The notes under the pieces: generated by a model
Database searches by the model: none
What the model was told of the DNA's origin: nothing
What the model saw: only the letters and a program-made list of their open reading frames with translations
Position numbers and translations under genes: made by a program
Shown: positions 34,826 to 44,146 of the stretch, in pieces
How positions within the stretch are numbered: the first letter of the stretch is position 1
How the letters are laid out: each line of letters begins with the position of its first letter
Source of the DNA: Ruegeria haliotis
GTDB taxonomy: Bacteria > Pseudomonadota > Alphaproteobacteria > Rhodobacterales > Rhodobacteraceae
Assembly: GCF_013377785.1 (NCBI RefSeq)
Contig: NZ_JABXWT010000002.1
Location: 124,001-188,000, forward strand
Direction: 5' to 3'
DNA length: 64,000 nt

Positions 34826-37147
34826 TCAGTTCAACTGCTGGAACACCGCCTCGGTCAACTGATTGAGGGAGAACGGCTTGGGCAGGAAGGTCGAATTTGC
34901 GATTTCCGGACCGGAATCGCCAAATGCACCCTCGGTATAGCCGGACACGAAGACGACCCGAACGTCAGGACGTGTCGCCATTGCTTTGCGAACCCAGGTC
35001 GGCCCGTCCATTCCCGGCATGACAACATCGGTGACAAATACATCCACGCAAAGATCGGGATCGTCGAGCACCCGCAACGCATCTTCGGCAGATTCGGCCT
35101 CGAGAACAGTGTAGCCTTTCAATCTCAGAGCGCGGGTTGCAAAGGCGCGAACCGGAGCTTCGTCTTCCACCAATAGAACCACGCCTTCTCCCGGACGCGC
35201 GCCCTGTGTGTCCGACGGTTCCGCCACCGCAGGCTCAACCTTGGCAGTAACGGCGCAAACGGGCAAGAGAACAGAGAACTCGGCCCCCTGCCCCGGCGCG
35301 CTGTCGACAAAGATGAAACCGCCAGTTTGCTTGACGATTCCATAGGCCGTGGACAACCCAAGCCCGGTACCTTCCCCGGTGCGCTTGGTCGTGTAGAACG
35401 GCTCGAAAACTTTCTGCAGTTTGTCTGCCGGGATTCCCATACCGCTGTCGATCACTTTGACGGTCACGTATTCGCCCGGCTGAACGGTAGCGCGATCCCG
35501 CCTCAGCGGCTGCGTCAGGCGAGCCACCTCAGTTTCAATACGGATTTCTCCACCTTCGGGCATCGCGTCCCGTGCGTTGACCACCAGATTCATCAGAACC
35601 TGTTCCAACTGGCGCTTATCTGCCCTGACGGGCTTCAGAACCGGATCATGACTGAGGGTCAGTTGAACTTTCTCACCCACCAGCCGATTCAAAAGATGAA
35701 TCAGGTCCGAGATCGTATCCCGCAAATCCAGAACCTCGGGTCTGAGGGTCTGTTTGCGCGAAAACGCCAGTAGCTGACTGACCAGAGCAGCTGCCCGGTT
35801 GGCATTCTGATTGATCTGAACCAGATCGCCGTAGTTCGGATCGCTCTGGTCGTGTCGCAGCAACAGCAAATCGCAATGGCCGGAAATGGCCGTCAGCAGA
35901 TTGTTGAAATCGTGTGCCACGCCTCCAGCCAATTGCCCGACAGCTTGCATCTTTTGGCCCTGCACAAATTGCGCCTCAAGCGTTTTGAGTTCGGTTGCGT
36001 CATTCAAAACCGCAATCAGGCAAACCTGCCCGTCGTTCACCACCCGGCTCAGCGTAACTTGGACAAAGACATCCTTGTCATCTCGGGTCAGTCGCAAAAA
36101 CTCGGATCGCTGAGCTTCTTCTTCGGCCGCCGTTCGCCCGAGCCAATCCAGAATGGGATGCCCCAGTCCCTGCATGATCTGACTGACGTTGGTGTCTCTC
36201 AGCCGGTGGTCGCCCAGCAGCTTGTCGGCGAGCCTGTTGGCCTCGAGGATAGTCCCATCCGGGGACAAGCACATGATCGGCACAGGAAGATCAGCAAACG
36301 CCGTTCCAACGCTGTCTTCGGGTTTCTCTTTCAACGGAACCAAAGCAAGGGTTCGCCCGACACCGGATCGAGACAGCTCTGATACGGCAACCGACACCGC
36401 CCCGTCCTGTGTTTTCATCTGGCCGATTTCGCCTTTTTCCGGAAGGCCTTCCAGGAAAACCTGATCCACAGAGCCTGGTCGATACCCCAACAGATGCTCA
36501 ACTGCAGAATTCAACCGGAGCAGAACACCGTTTCGACCCGCTGTCAGAACGGGTAATGCTAATTCGCCCCAAGGCTCCTGTTCGTCCAAATGAAATCGCC
36601 AACAAAACACCTCGGCGCCCAACTCGAAAACGGACACCGGGATCGTGTTGCCCTGCGTTACGATATCCTCGTGCGCCCGACCCTGCGTCTGGGCCCGAGA
36701 CTGCAACCGCAACAAGATCGCCGAAGGGTTGGCAAAAGCTGATCGCAAACAGCGTACCAGGTTCATGCCCGGCTCCGCCTGAAGTCTTTGCTGTGCACTG
36801 GAATTGGCCACCAGAACGTTGCCCTGCGCGTTTGCGATCAGGCATGGAAACAGGTCCTGTTCCGCAAAAGCAGCCATAATCGCAGTCGCCTGACGCGCGG
36901 ACCTTTGGGCTGTTACCCCTTTGACTATGACGCCTAGCGCGACAACCAAAAAAGAGACCCCGGCGACAATCAGCCCCGCGCTCCAATCCGGCGGCAACAC
37001 ACCGGTGGCAGGTGCGATACCCAAAACCGACGCCAGAATTATAAGAGACCCAAGGCGCCAGACCGGTAAGGGCTTGCGTATGGACAGATCAGACAAGAAC
37101 TCTGCGATGTCGGACATAAACGGCTCGGGGCAAGGACGTTGGCTCAT
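34826..37147 (-). CDS. cckA: Hybrid histidine kinase CckA
   Basis: This 773-residue kinase/phosphatase controls the CtrA pathway through ChpT. Order seen: two membrane helices (about residues 32-77), PAS-like sensor regions (about 85-380), HisKA with phospho-acceptor His412 in GGVAHDFNN, the HATPase domain (N-box [15 protein letters not shown]-box [13 protein letters not shown]), and a C-terminal receiver with acidic pair LLVEDE and acceptor Asp in [12 protein letters not shown]. In roseobacters this pathway governs motility, gene transfer agent and quorum responses. Start at 37147 or 37117 is uncertain, as both ribosome sites are weak. A CtrA-type site lies just upstream. Confidence 0.93.
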   Translation of the reverse strand: MSQRPCPEPFMSDIAEFLSDLSIRKPLPVWRLGSLIILASVLGIAPATGVLPPDWSAGLIVAGVSFLVVALGVIVKGVTAQRSARQATAIMAAFAEQDLFPCLIANAQGNVLVANSSAQQRLQAEPGMNLVRCLRSAFANPSAILLRLQSRAQTQGRAHEDIVTQGNTIPVSVFELGAEVFCWRFHLDEQEPWGELALPVLTAGRNGVLLRLNSAVEHLLGYRPGSVDQVFLEGLPEKGEIGQMKTQDGAVSVAVSELSRSGVGRTLALVPLKEKPEDSVGTAFADLPVPIMCLSPDGTILEANRLADKLLGDHRLRDTNVSQIMQGLGHPILDWLGRTAAEEEAQRSEFLRLTRDDKDVFVQVTLSRVVNDGQVCLIAVLNDATELKTLEAQFVQGQKMQAVGQLAGGVAHDFNNLLTAISGHCDLLLLRHDQSDPNYGDLVQINQNANRAAALVSQLLAFSRKQTLRPEVLDLRDTISDLIHLLNRLVGEKVQLTLSHDPVLKPVRADKRQLEQVLMNLVVNARDAMPEGGEIRIETEVARLTQPLRRDRATVQPGEYVTVKVIDSGMGIPADKLQKVFEPFYTTKRTGEGTGLGLSTAYGIVKQTGGFIFVDSAPGQGAEFSVLLPVCAVTAKVEPAVAEPSDTQGARPGEGVVLLVEDEAPVRAFATRALRLKGYTVLEAESAEDALRVLDDPDLCVDVFVTDVVMPGMDGPTWVRKAMATRPDVRVVFVSGYTEGAFGDSGPEIANSTFLPKPFSLNQLTEAVFQQLN

Positions 37148-37162
37148 ACAGGCTTAAATTGG

Positions 37163-37177
37163 TTAATGCCCGCTTAA
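37163..37177. promoter_or_regulatory. CtrA-type binding site upstream of cckA
   Basis: TTAA (37163-37166), seven bases, TTAA (37174-37177) matches the full CtrA consensus TTAA-N7-TTAAC on the minus strand. A third TTAA lies at 37154-37157. The site begins 16 bp before the cckA start, so phosphorylated CtrA could feed back on its own kinase. Confidence 0.65.
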
Positions 37178-37225
37178 CGAAGGTTGAAATGCGCTTTCTA
37201 CCTTCGGTTGCTATCCGTCCAGACA

Positions 37226-38383
37226 CTACCGCGTCAAGTGTGCGGTAAAGAACCCATCCGTCCCGTGTTTCACCCGCCATGAATATCGCAACTTGTCCTG
37301 CCATTGCGGGTTTTCCGCCAAGAATCCGTCAACGACAGCATCATTTTCGTCCAACAGCATTGAGCAGGTCGCATATGCCAACGTCCCACCTGCACCAGCC
37401 AGAGGTGCGATCTGTGTTAGAATACCGCCCTGAATTGCCGTTAAGTCCTGCAAGCGCTGTTCGGTCAGCGCCCATTTTCCTGCAGGCGCGCGCCGCCATG
37501 CGCCGCTGCCTGAACATGGAACATCCGCCAGAACGACATCAAATGGCGCGTGGCTGGCAATCTCATCTGTGGCAAGCAAATTGATTTTGGCGCTTGCGCG
37601 CGCGGCTCTGGCTGGCAAATCCCGCATCCGACCAGGATCGACATCATGTGCGAATACTTCAACGCCGTGATGCGCGGCCAGTGCCAGCGCTTTGCCGCCT
37701 CCACCTGCGCAAAAATCCAATACGCGCATACCCGGTTGCAACTCCAGAGAAGACACGACGGCCTGGCTGGCAGCATCCTGCAATTCGACCAGGCCATCTA
37801 CATAAGCTTGGCTCTGAGTTATCTTTCGCGCGCCATCTGTCACCTGTAACGCCGTGGTACAGGCCGGGTGCGCGCATGCAGTAATACCATCCGCGCCCAA
37901 GGCCATGATGGCGTCAGAAACGTCTGCTTTCAGCAGATTGACCCTCAAATGAACTGGTGCGCGGCTCTGCAAGGCTTGCGCAGTCGGCACTGCGTCGTCT
38001 CCAAGAGACGTTGCAAACCGGGGCCACAGCCAATCCGGAATGTCATAGCGCTCGGCATCAGACGCGAAACCACGGGTCACTTCGGTTTCTGAAACAGGTT
38101 CTGGCGCGTAACCATCGCCGGAAAACAGCACTTCCAGGTTGCCACCTGCGGCACGAACCGCACCAATCATCAAGCCCCGTCCGGTATAGGTCCCGCCAAG
38201 CGCGGCAAAAGACCGTTTGCACCGTACAGCATCGAAAACGTGATCCCTGACAGCCGCTCGGTCCTTTGATCCGGCAAAGCGACTACGCCGGGCCCAACCT
38301 GTCAGGGCTTTTTCAACCGGAATCCCAGCCAGAATCTCGTCAAGAATTTCAATTGAGGCCTGAACGCGGGCTGCGGGGGTCAT
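37226..38383 (-). CDS. RsmB/NOL1/NOP2/Sun-family RNA (cytosine-5) methyltransferase
   Basis: This 385-residue SAM-dependent methyltransferase probably modifies 16S rRNA. The N-terminal NusB-like part is short. The catalytic domain has SAM motif I VLDFCAGGGGKALAL, motif IV with the releasing cysteine ADVPCSGSGAWRR, and motif VI with the nucleophile LAYATCSMLLDEN. The start at 38383 follows AGGAAAG. It lies upstream of cckA on the same strand with a 78-bp gap holding the CtrA site. Roseobacter RsmB proteins are usually about 390-430 residues, so length is normal. Confidence 0.9.
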   Translation of the reverse strand: MTPAARVQASIEILDEILAGIPVEKALTGWARRSRFAGSKDRAAVRDHVFDAVRCKRSFAALGGTYTGRGLMIGAVRAAGGNLEVLFSGDGYAPEPVSETEVTRGFASDAERYDIPDWLWPRFATSLGDDAVPTAQALQSRAPVHLRVNLLKADVSDAIMALGADGITACAHPACTTALQVTDGARKITQSQAYVDGLVELQDAASQAVVSSLELQPGMRVLDFCAGGGGKALALAAHHGVEVFAHDVDPGRMRDLPARAARASAKINLLATDEIASHAPFDVVLADVPCSGSGAWRRAPAGKWALTEQRLQDLTAIQGGILTQIAPLAGAGGTLAYATCSMLLDENDAVVDGFLAENPQWQDKLRYSWRVKHGTDGFFTAHLTR

Positions 38384-38494
38384 TGCAACTTTCCTGTATG
38401 ATGAACAGATTTTGACCAGACCGCTCTGAATGCAAAACAATGCCCCGGTCAAGATGCCGCGTTCTGCTTAGCCCTGTTTGCAGTGAGAAACCAC

Positions 38495-39958
38495 TCACCG
38501 CATGACAAATGGGTCCGGGATCGGGTCATCACTGGTCCGCAACCAAACAGCTTTGATCTTGGTATAATCCAACGCGGCCTGAATTCCGCCCTCGCGTCCA
38601 TGGCCAGACAAACCATGACCTCCAAACGGTGCAATAGGGCTGACGGCGCGATAGGTATTGACCCAAACGATGCCGGCCCGAATGGCTTTGATCATGCGAT
38701 GGGCCCGCGTCAGGTTTTGTGTGAACAAGCCCGAGGCCAGACCGAATTTGGTGTTGTTTGCAATCGCGATAGCTTCTTCTTCGGTCTCAAACGAGACAAC
38801 CGACAAAACCGGGCCAAAGAACTCATTAGTCAGGCTGTCAGCGTTCGGTGCCTCAGAGCAATCCAGAATGGTCGGCGGAAAATAAAACCCTTCGCGGTCG
38901 ACGGGTTTGCCACCTGTGATCAGCTTAGCTCCCTGCGCAACGGATCGATCAATCAGGTCAACTGCAATGTCGCGCTGACGGCGGGTGCAGAGCGGGCCAA
39001 CCTCGGTCGCCATGTCATCCGGAGCACCAATCACAACGGCCTCGGCTTTTTCTTTCAAACGCGCCAGAAAAGCGTCCTTGACCGACGATTGCACCACAAG
39101 GCGAGAGCCTGCAACGCAGCTTTGCCCCGTCGCGGCAAAGATGCCCGAAACCTGCGCATTCACGGCGCTTTCAATATCGGCGTCCTCAAAAACAATGAAC
39201 GGGGACTTACCACCCAGTTCCAGCGAAGTGGAAGCCAGGTTTTTAGCTGAGTTTCGAACGATATGACGGGCGGTCTCCGGACCACCGGTAAAGGCGACAT
39301 GGGCCACTTTCGGATGGCTGGTCAACGTGGCACCTGCCACTGGGCCGCCGGTAATGACGTTCAGTACACCCTTTGGAAAGCCTGCCAGATCAAAGATCCG
39401 CGCAAACTCCAGCATCGGCGCCGGGCCTTCTTCCGAGGCTTTCAGCACAACCGTACAACCCGCCGCCAAGGCTGGGCCGATTTTCACAGCCGACAGGAAC
39501 AATTGCGAATTCCACGGCACCACTGCCGCCACGACGCCGATGGGTTCGCGGCGCAGCCAGACCTCCATATCCGGTTTGTCGATCGGCAAATGCGCGCCTT
39601 CGATCTTGTCTGCCAACCCGGCATAGTAGCGATAATACTCAGCAACATAGGCAATTTGAGCTGACGTTTCACGAATGATCTTGCCGGTATCGCGCGTTTC
39701 CAGCTCTGCCAGACGCGGCGCGTTTTCCGCAATCAGGTCGGCCAACCGGTACAACAGCTTTCCACGTGCGGTCGCTGTCATACCCGCCCATTCAGGCGAA
39801 AAGAATGCCTGTTCAGCAGCTTCAACAGCGGCATTGACGTCTTTTGCACTGGCCTCCGGCATCCGTGCCCAGACCTTACCAGTTGCGGGGTCCAGACTGT
39901 CGAATTGCTCGGCACCGTCCGAAAAAGCACCGCCGATATACTGTTGAAACTGCTGCAT
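38495..39958 (-). CDS. NAD(P)-dependent aldehyde dehydrogenase
   Basis: This 487-residue class 1/2-type aldehyde dehydrogenase has VVPWNSQLFLSAVKIGPALAAGCTVVLKASE for cofactor binding, general base Glu in LELGGKSP, and nucleophile Cys in ATGQSCVAGSR. It is the last gene of a five-gene minus-strand operon that begins at 43350. In that setting it would oxidise an aldehyde made by the upstream monooxygenase and hydrolases, perhaps a semialdehyde. Substrate cannot be fixed from sequence alone. The gap to the preceding gene is 14 nt. Confidence 0.88.
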   Translation of the reverse strand: MQQFQQYIGGAFSDGAEQFDSLDPATGKVWARMPEASAKDVNAAVEAAEQAFFSPEWAGMTATARGKLLYRLADLIAENAPRLAELETRDTGKIIRETSAQIAYVAEYYRYYAGLADKIEGAHLPIDKPDMEVWLRREPIGVVAAVVPWNSQLFLSAVKIGPALAAGCTVVLKASEEGPAPMLEFARIFDLAGFPKGVLNVITGGPVAGATLTSHPKVAHVAFTGGPETARHIVRNSAKNLASTSLELGGKSPFIVFEDADIESAVNAQVSGIFAATGQSCVAGSRLVVQSSVKDAFLARLKEKAEAVVIGAPDDMATEVGPLCTRRQRDIAVDLIDRSVAQGAKLITGGKPVDREGFYFPPTILDCSEAPNADSLTNEFFGPVLSVVSFETEEEAIAIANNTKFGLASGLFTQNLTRAHRMIKAIRAGIVWVNTYRAVSPIAPFGGHGLSGHGREGGIQAALDYTKIKAVWLRTSDDPIPDPFVMR

Positions 39959-39972
39959 TTTACGACAACCCT

Positions 39973-41010
39973 TTATTGAAACGCTGGCATGACGTCTTTG
40001 ATGAACCGCTCCAGCGAGACTTTCTTGCGCTCGAACGGCATACTGGAATCGATCCAGAACGAGTACTCGTCATATCCAAGCGCTTCGCTTTTGCGGATGC
40101 GGTCGATCACTGTGCCAGCGGTACCGATAACCAGATCGCGCTCCATATTCTCTGGAGAGTAGAATGGATGCGCGGCGATATCTTCGTCGCTCAGCGGGTC
40201 GATCAGACCTTGCGTAACATCGCGCTTGTTCATGAACCATGCGCCAAAATAACAGTAGAACCTGTTCAGTTCGATCGCCGCCTGTTTCACATCCGCCTCA
40301 TCCTCGGCCACATAGGTATGGCGCAGCAGCATGATCTTGGGTCGCGGTATTTCCGGAGATTTCTCGCAAGCTGCATTGAACTTGGACATGAGATCTTCGA
40401 CCTCATCATCGCCGTTCCAAAGCGGCGTCACCTGCACATTACAGCCATTCTGAACCGCGAACTCGTGGCTGTTCGGATCCCGTGCGGCCACCCATATGGG
40501 CGGACCATCCTGTTGCAACGGCTGAGGCGACGAGGTGGTTTTGGGGAATTGGTGGAATTCACCGTCGTGCGCATAATCCCCTTGCCAAAGCTTTTGTACG
40601 GCGGGCACCAGTTCGCGCATACGCTGACCGGCCTCCCACGCGTCCATACCCGGCATGAGCCGTTCATATTCGTAGCTGTAAGCGCCGCGAGCGATGCCCA
40701 GATCCAGACGGCCATCGGTGATGATGTCGGTCATCGCCGCCTCACCCGCCAAACGGATCGGATGCCAGAACGGGGCGATCACCGTGCCCGTGCCCAGACG
40801 CACGTTTTTGGTGTGGCGCGCCACATCGACCAGATTCAGGAACGGGTTGGGTGCGATGGTAAAGTTCATCCCGTGATGCTCACCGGTCCAGACCGCATGC
40901 ATGCCGCCGTCATCGGCGATTTTGCACAGCTGGATGAACTCGTCATACAACTGTTTCTGATCCTGATCCGGAGAGATCCGTTCCATATGCGCAAAGAGTG
41001 AGAATTTCAT
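39973..41010 (-). CDS. Luciferase-like (LLM) flavin-dependent monooxygenase
   Basis: This 345-residue TIM-barrel enzyme is of the bacterial luciferase-like class. Typical parts are WTGEHHGMNFTIAPNP near residue 41, the LGTGTVIAPFWHPIRLAGEAAMTDIITDGRLDLGIARGAYSYEYE stretch, and the C-terminal GTAGTVIDRIRK. These enzymes use reduced flavin supplied by a separate reductase and oxygen; the flavin reductase is encoded 6 nt upstream, so the two form a two-component monooxygenase. It could oxidise an N-heterocycle, aldehyde or sulfur compound. Confidence 0.88.
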   Translation of the reverse strand: MKFSLFAHMERISPDQDQKQLYDEFIQLCKIADDGGMHAVWTGEHHGMNFTIAPNPFLNLVDVARHTKNVRLGTGTVIAPFWHPIRLAGEAAMTDIITDGRLDLGIARGAYSYEYERLMPGMDAWEAGQRMRELVPAVQKLWQGDYAHDGEFHQFPKTTSSPQPLQQDGPPIWVAARDPNSHEFAVQNGCNVQVTPLWNGDDEVEDLMSKFNAACEKSPEIPRPKIMLLRHTYVAEDEADVKQAAIELNRFYCYFGAWFMNKRDVTQGLIDPLSDEDIAAHPFYSPENMERDLVIGTAGTVIDRIRKSEALGYDEYSFWIDSSMPFERKKVSLERFIKDVMPAFQ

Positions 41011-41016
41011 GCCAGT

Positions 41017-41952
41017 TTAACTCCCGGAAGTGAGCGGTTTAACCTCGCCACTCACCTCGTTGCCATAATACACCCCAAAATCTCCCATGTGGCTTTCTGC
41101 GGCGAACCGTTCCAGCATCGTGCAGATAGCCGGATCAGCGATATCCATCAGCGTGGACTCGATGAGTTCTGTAAAAACACCGTTCGTCGGCTCACCATCG
41201 GCGGCCTGACACAGGAATGAGATGTGTTGATGTTTGCGCGCTTCATCCTGGTATACGGAGTAGATAAACCCGGGCTCTGCCCGCACTCCGCTATCGTTTA
41301 TCAATCTGGTGAGGGCCGCGTTGGCGCCGTCTGCCACGTCGTCTGTGGTTGGAATGGTCAGGCGGCCATGGCCGTCCCCCTGCAGCAGAATCTTGCCATC
41401 CCTTTCAATCAGGGCGGACACGACCATGCCGGTCTTTTTGCTCAGAGCCTGAGCCTCAGCCGCGGGCGTGACATAGGCACCGCGCGCATAACCCAGACCG
41501 GGTGCGATATTGTGATCAAAAGCCTTAACTTCACCGATTAGGATCAGGTGGTCCCCCGCATCGACGGTTTTGGACATGCTGCAATCAAACCATGCTGACA
41601 CGCCATCAAGAATGGGCGATCCGTTGGGACCGGGCTGCCAATCAACTGTCGCAAATCGATCCTCGACCGGGCGGGCAAAGGTGTTGGACACCTCGATTTG
41701 TCCCTCAGACAGAATATTGATCGCAAATTTCGAGGTATTCGCAAAAGTTGCATAGTTGCCCGAGGTATTGGCCAGACATACCAGAACCATGGGCGGCTCG
41801 AGCGAGACCGAGGCAAACGAATTCGCGGTGAAGCCCAGCGGATTGCCCGCCTTATCATGTGCCGTCACAACAGTGACGCCGGTCATGTAGGCGCCGAACG
41901 CAGTCCGCAAGGCGCGGGGGTTGTTCAAAGTGTTCGGGTCGAATTCGATCAT
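41017..41952 (-). CDS. Flavin reductase fused to a degenerate Nudix-like domain
   Basis: This protein has 311 residues. Residues 8-165 are a flavin reductase-like (FMN-binding split-barrel) domain: FGAYMTGVTVVTAHD, GFTANSFASVSLEPPMVLVCLA, FAINILS. Residues about 175-290 look like a Nudix fold: VSALIERDGKILLQGDG, then LTIPTTDDVADGANAALTRLI where the Nudix box should be, then a HQHISFLCQA strand. The box lacks the GxxxxxE...REUxEExGU catalytic residues, so hydrolase activity is unlikely and the domain may only bind a nucleotide. It likely supplies reduced flavin to the neighbouring monooxygenase. Its ATG overlaps the previous stop by 4 nt. Confidence 0.82.
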   Translation of the reverse strand: MIEFDPNTLNNPRALRTAFGAYMTGVTVVTAHDKAGNPLGFTANSFASVSLEPPMVLVCLANTSGNYATFANTSKFAINILSEGQIEVSNTFARPVEDRFATVDWQPGPNGSPILDGVSAWFDCSMSKTVDAGDHLILIGEVKAFDHNIAPGLGYARGAYVTPAAEAQALSKKTGMVVSALIERDGKILLQGDGHGRLTIPTTDDVADGANAALTRLINDSGVRAEPGFIYSVYQDEARKHQHISFLCQAADGEPTNGVFTELIESTLMDIADPAICTMLERFAAESHMGDFGVYYGNEVSGEVKPLTSGS

Positions 41953-42776
41953 TTCGGGCCACCCTCTTCCAATGGAGTTTCCAACCAGGCTTCCAACGCT
42001 GCATTGACGGTATCCGGCGCCGTAAGGTTCACCATATGCCGGTGATTTTCAATTACGACCGCTGTCCCTCTTGGTGCAGCCTCTGCCATCGCGTGCGACA
42101 TGGCCGGGGTCGAGTTTGGGTCGCCATCTCCGGTCAAGGCCAACAGCGGAGCAGAAATTAAGCCGAACCCGTCTGCGTATAGGGCGTCACCACGGGCAAA
42201 CGCGCCATACGCTGTGGCATAGCCATCAATACTGACCGCCGATAGCCAGGCCGCGACCTGATCACGCGCGGCACGTTCAATCGGGGTGTCACCAAACCAT
42301 CGCTGCAATGGCGTTTCAACATCGAAAGACCCGGTGCCAATCAGTTTTGCACGGTCGATCACCGACTTGCTCGCGGCGTCATCGCGGCAGAAAACGCCAT
42401 TCAACAAAGCGACCCTCTCAACCCGGTTCGGGTTGCGCACGGCAAGGCCACCCGCAATCAGCGCCCCCATGGAATGACCCGCAAGATTGACACGGTCAAG
42501 CGCCAGAGCATCCAGAACCGCCAGCAACCAATCCAGAAAAACCGGCAGATCCGAGCCTGCGGGGATCTGATCACTGCCACCATGACCCGGCATATCCAGC
42601 GCGATAACGTGGTGCGATTGTTCGAGGGCCCCAAGCTGAGGACCCCATGCAGCCGATTGCATGCCGACGCCATGTATCAAAACCACGGGTGCAACTTTCC
42701 CGGCATGGGAAAGCCCCGTTTCGCGATACGCGACTGTGCCGAACGGCTCAGACAGATGCAGGGTTGTCGACGTCAT
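41949..42776 (-). CDS. Alpha/beta hydrolase of the catabolic operon
   Basis: This 275-residue serine hydrolase has oxyanion motif VVLIHGVGMQSAAWGPQ, nucleophile elbow AGHSMGA, acid in LALTGDGDPNSTP and base in IENHRHMVNL. It resembles ring-cleavage-product or ester/amide hydrolases such as MhpC and PcaD. The start at 42776 follows AAGGAACTGG; its beginning overlaps the end of the DUF1185 gene by 29 nt. In the operon it may hydrolyse the product of monooxygenase-driven ring opening. Confidence 0.85.
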   Translation of the reverse strand: MTSTTLHLSEPFGTVAYRETGLSHAGKVAPVVLIHGVGMQSAAWGPQLGALEQSHHVIALDMPGHGGSDQIPAGSDLPVFLDWLLAVLDALALDRVNLAGHSMGALIAGGLAVRNPNRVERVALLNGVFCRDDAASKSVIDRAKLIGTGSFDVETPLQRWFGDTPIERAARDQVAAWLSAVSIDGYATAYGAFARGDALYADGFGLISAPLLALTGDGDPNSTPAMSHAMAEAAPRGTAVVIENHRHMVNLTAPDTVNAALEAWLETPLEEGGPK

Positions 42777-43350
42777 GGCCCAGTTCCTTGAGATCCTGAT
42801 ACCGGTCTCCGATGCGGTGATGCGGACGACCCCCGATCGAAGCGCCAAGTGCGATCATGATCTCATCCGGCGCCGGTGCGTCTGCGACCTGCAACTGGAT
42901 TGTCAGGTAGTGACTGCGACGGCCACCATCGTTTTTGTCCATGAGTGGGATTTGCATCGCCGCATTTGCCGGACCGCGCGTATTGGTGAAGGCCAGATAT
43001 GACTTGGCGCTAACTGCCTCGCGGTAGAAATTACCAAAACGCAAAGTGTGGATCAGGGCCGATCCATGTTCGATTTCGCCATTGACGCCCACGATGGCCG
43101 CCTTGCCATAGCCTTCGACCATGTCACCGCCACCAGCCGCCTCAAGCACCATGTCGGTCAGCAGGCTGCCCAGACCCGGTGCGCAATCCTGAATCTCGGG
43201 CTTGAGATCATCTACAAAACCGCGCCCTGCCCACGGGTTACGGATCACTGCGATGGCCGCGATCATCTTCAATGGCTGTTCGGCAACTTTGCCGCCTTCG
43301 ATCAGCGTGTTTTCTACATGCAGCAGTGTTTTTCGGATTTCGGCAGGCAT
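42748..43350 (-). CDS. DUF1185 (amino acid synthesis family) protein
   Basis: This 200-residue protein matches the DUF1185 family by its start (EIRKTLLHVENTLIEGG), the AAIAVIRNPWAGRGFVDDL segment and VGVNGEIEHGSALIHTLRFGN. The family is annotated 'amino acid synthesis' but the reaction is not firmly known; it occurs next to amidases and flavin monooxygenases in catabolic clusters. The start at 43350 follows AAGGAATACC. It is the first gene of the operon, downstream of an operator-like palindrome and divergent from gntR. Confidence 0.8.
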   Translation of the reverse strand: MPAEIRKTLLHVENTLIEGGKVAEQPLKMIAAIAVIRNPWAGRGFVDDLKPEIQDCAPGLGSLLTDMVLEAAGGGDMVEGYGKAAIVGVNGEIEHGSALIHTLRFGNFYREAVSAKSYLAFTNTRGPANAAMQIPLMDKNDGGRRSHYLTIQLQVADAPAPDEIMIALGASIGGRPHHRIGDRYQDLKELGHDVDNPASV

Positions 43351-43383
43351 GACGGTATTCCTTGCGATTCGATCTATTTTAAT

Positions 43384-43403
43384 TTGGTATACCATCATAC
43401 CAA
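43384..43403. promoter_or_regulatory. Operator-like palindrome between DUF1185 and gntR
   Basis: TTGGTAT (43384-43390) and ATACCAA (43397-43403) form a perfect inverted repeat, and TGGTATACCA (43385-43394) is itself a palindrome, the form seen in FadR-type GntR operators. A further ATACC lies near 43423. A TTGACA on the minus strand (43405-43410) adjoins it, so binding would cover the promoter of the catabolic operon. Confidence 0.7.
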
Positions 43404-43453
43404 CTGTCAATCATACCTTGTGCAAATTTCATCAAACCGATAGCGTCGCCGTC

Positions 43454-44146
43454 ATGAGCACACCCAAACTGACGAAAATCGATCACCCGCCCGCGACCCT
43501 GCGCGACATGGTTCAGGACCGCATGCGTGAGGCGATCATTGAAGGGTTATTTGAACCTGGCCAACGACTTGTCGAACGTCCTTTATGCGATCAACTGGGC
43601 GTCAGCAGAACAGTCATCCGGGAAACCATCCGTTACCTAGAAGCCGAGGGGCTGGTGGAGATCCTTCCCGGTCGGGGGCCCATCGTCGCCACCATAAGCC
43701 GCGAGGATGCACACCAAATTTACGATATTCGTCGTATGCTTGAAACCGCAGCCGCCGAAGAATGCGCCCACAGAATTACCCCGGAACGTGCCCGCTCCCT
43801 CAAAAATGCACTGAGCCGCTTGAAACAGGGCTTTTCCGACAAAACGCCCGGAGCGCTCTTTCGCACGACGTCTGATTTCTATTCCGAGATCTTTGATGGT
43901 GCAGGTCATTACATCGCGTGGGATGTCGTCCAGCGCCTGAATGGTCGGATCAGTCGGTTGCGCATGATGACGCTGTCCATAACCGAGCGCGATCGCCCCG
44001 GCATTGCCCATATGGAACAGATTTGCGAGGCAATTGTTTCCGGAAACCCCGACGCGGCCCGCGTTGCTGTGGAACAGCATCTGAATGACGTGTCCACAAT
44101 CGCCGACCGGCTGCTGGCTGCAGAAGAAGAAAGCAACAATGACTGA
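43454..44146 (+). CDS. GntR-family regulator (FadR/FCD type)
   Basis: This 230-residue transcription factor has an N-terminal winged helix (LRDMVQDRMREAIIEGLFEPGQRLVERPLCDQLGVSRTVIRETIRYLEAEGLVEILPGRGPIV) and a C-terminal all-helical FCD ligand domain (YDIRRMLETAAAEECA ... HMEQICEAIVSGNPDAARVAVEQHL). It is divergent from the DUF1185 operon with a palindromic operator between, so it most likely represses that operon and itself until an intermediate binds. The start at 43454 (MSTPKLTK) gives normal family length. It overlaps the next gene by 8 nt. Confidence 0.92.
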   Translation: MSTPKLTKIDHPPATLRDMVQDRMREAIIEGLFEPGQRLVERPLCDQLGVSRTVIRETIRYLEAEGLVEILPGRGPIVATISREDAHQIYDIRRMLETAAAEECAHRITPERARSLKNALSRLKQGFSDKTPGALFRTTSDFYSEIFDGAGHYIAWDVVQRLNGRISRLRMMTLSITERDRPGIAHMEQICEAIVSGNPDAARVAVEQHLNDVSTIADRLLAAEEESNND

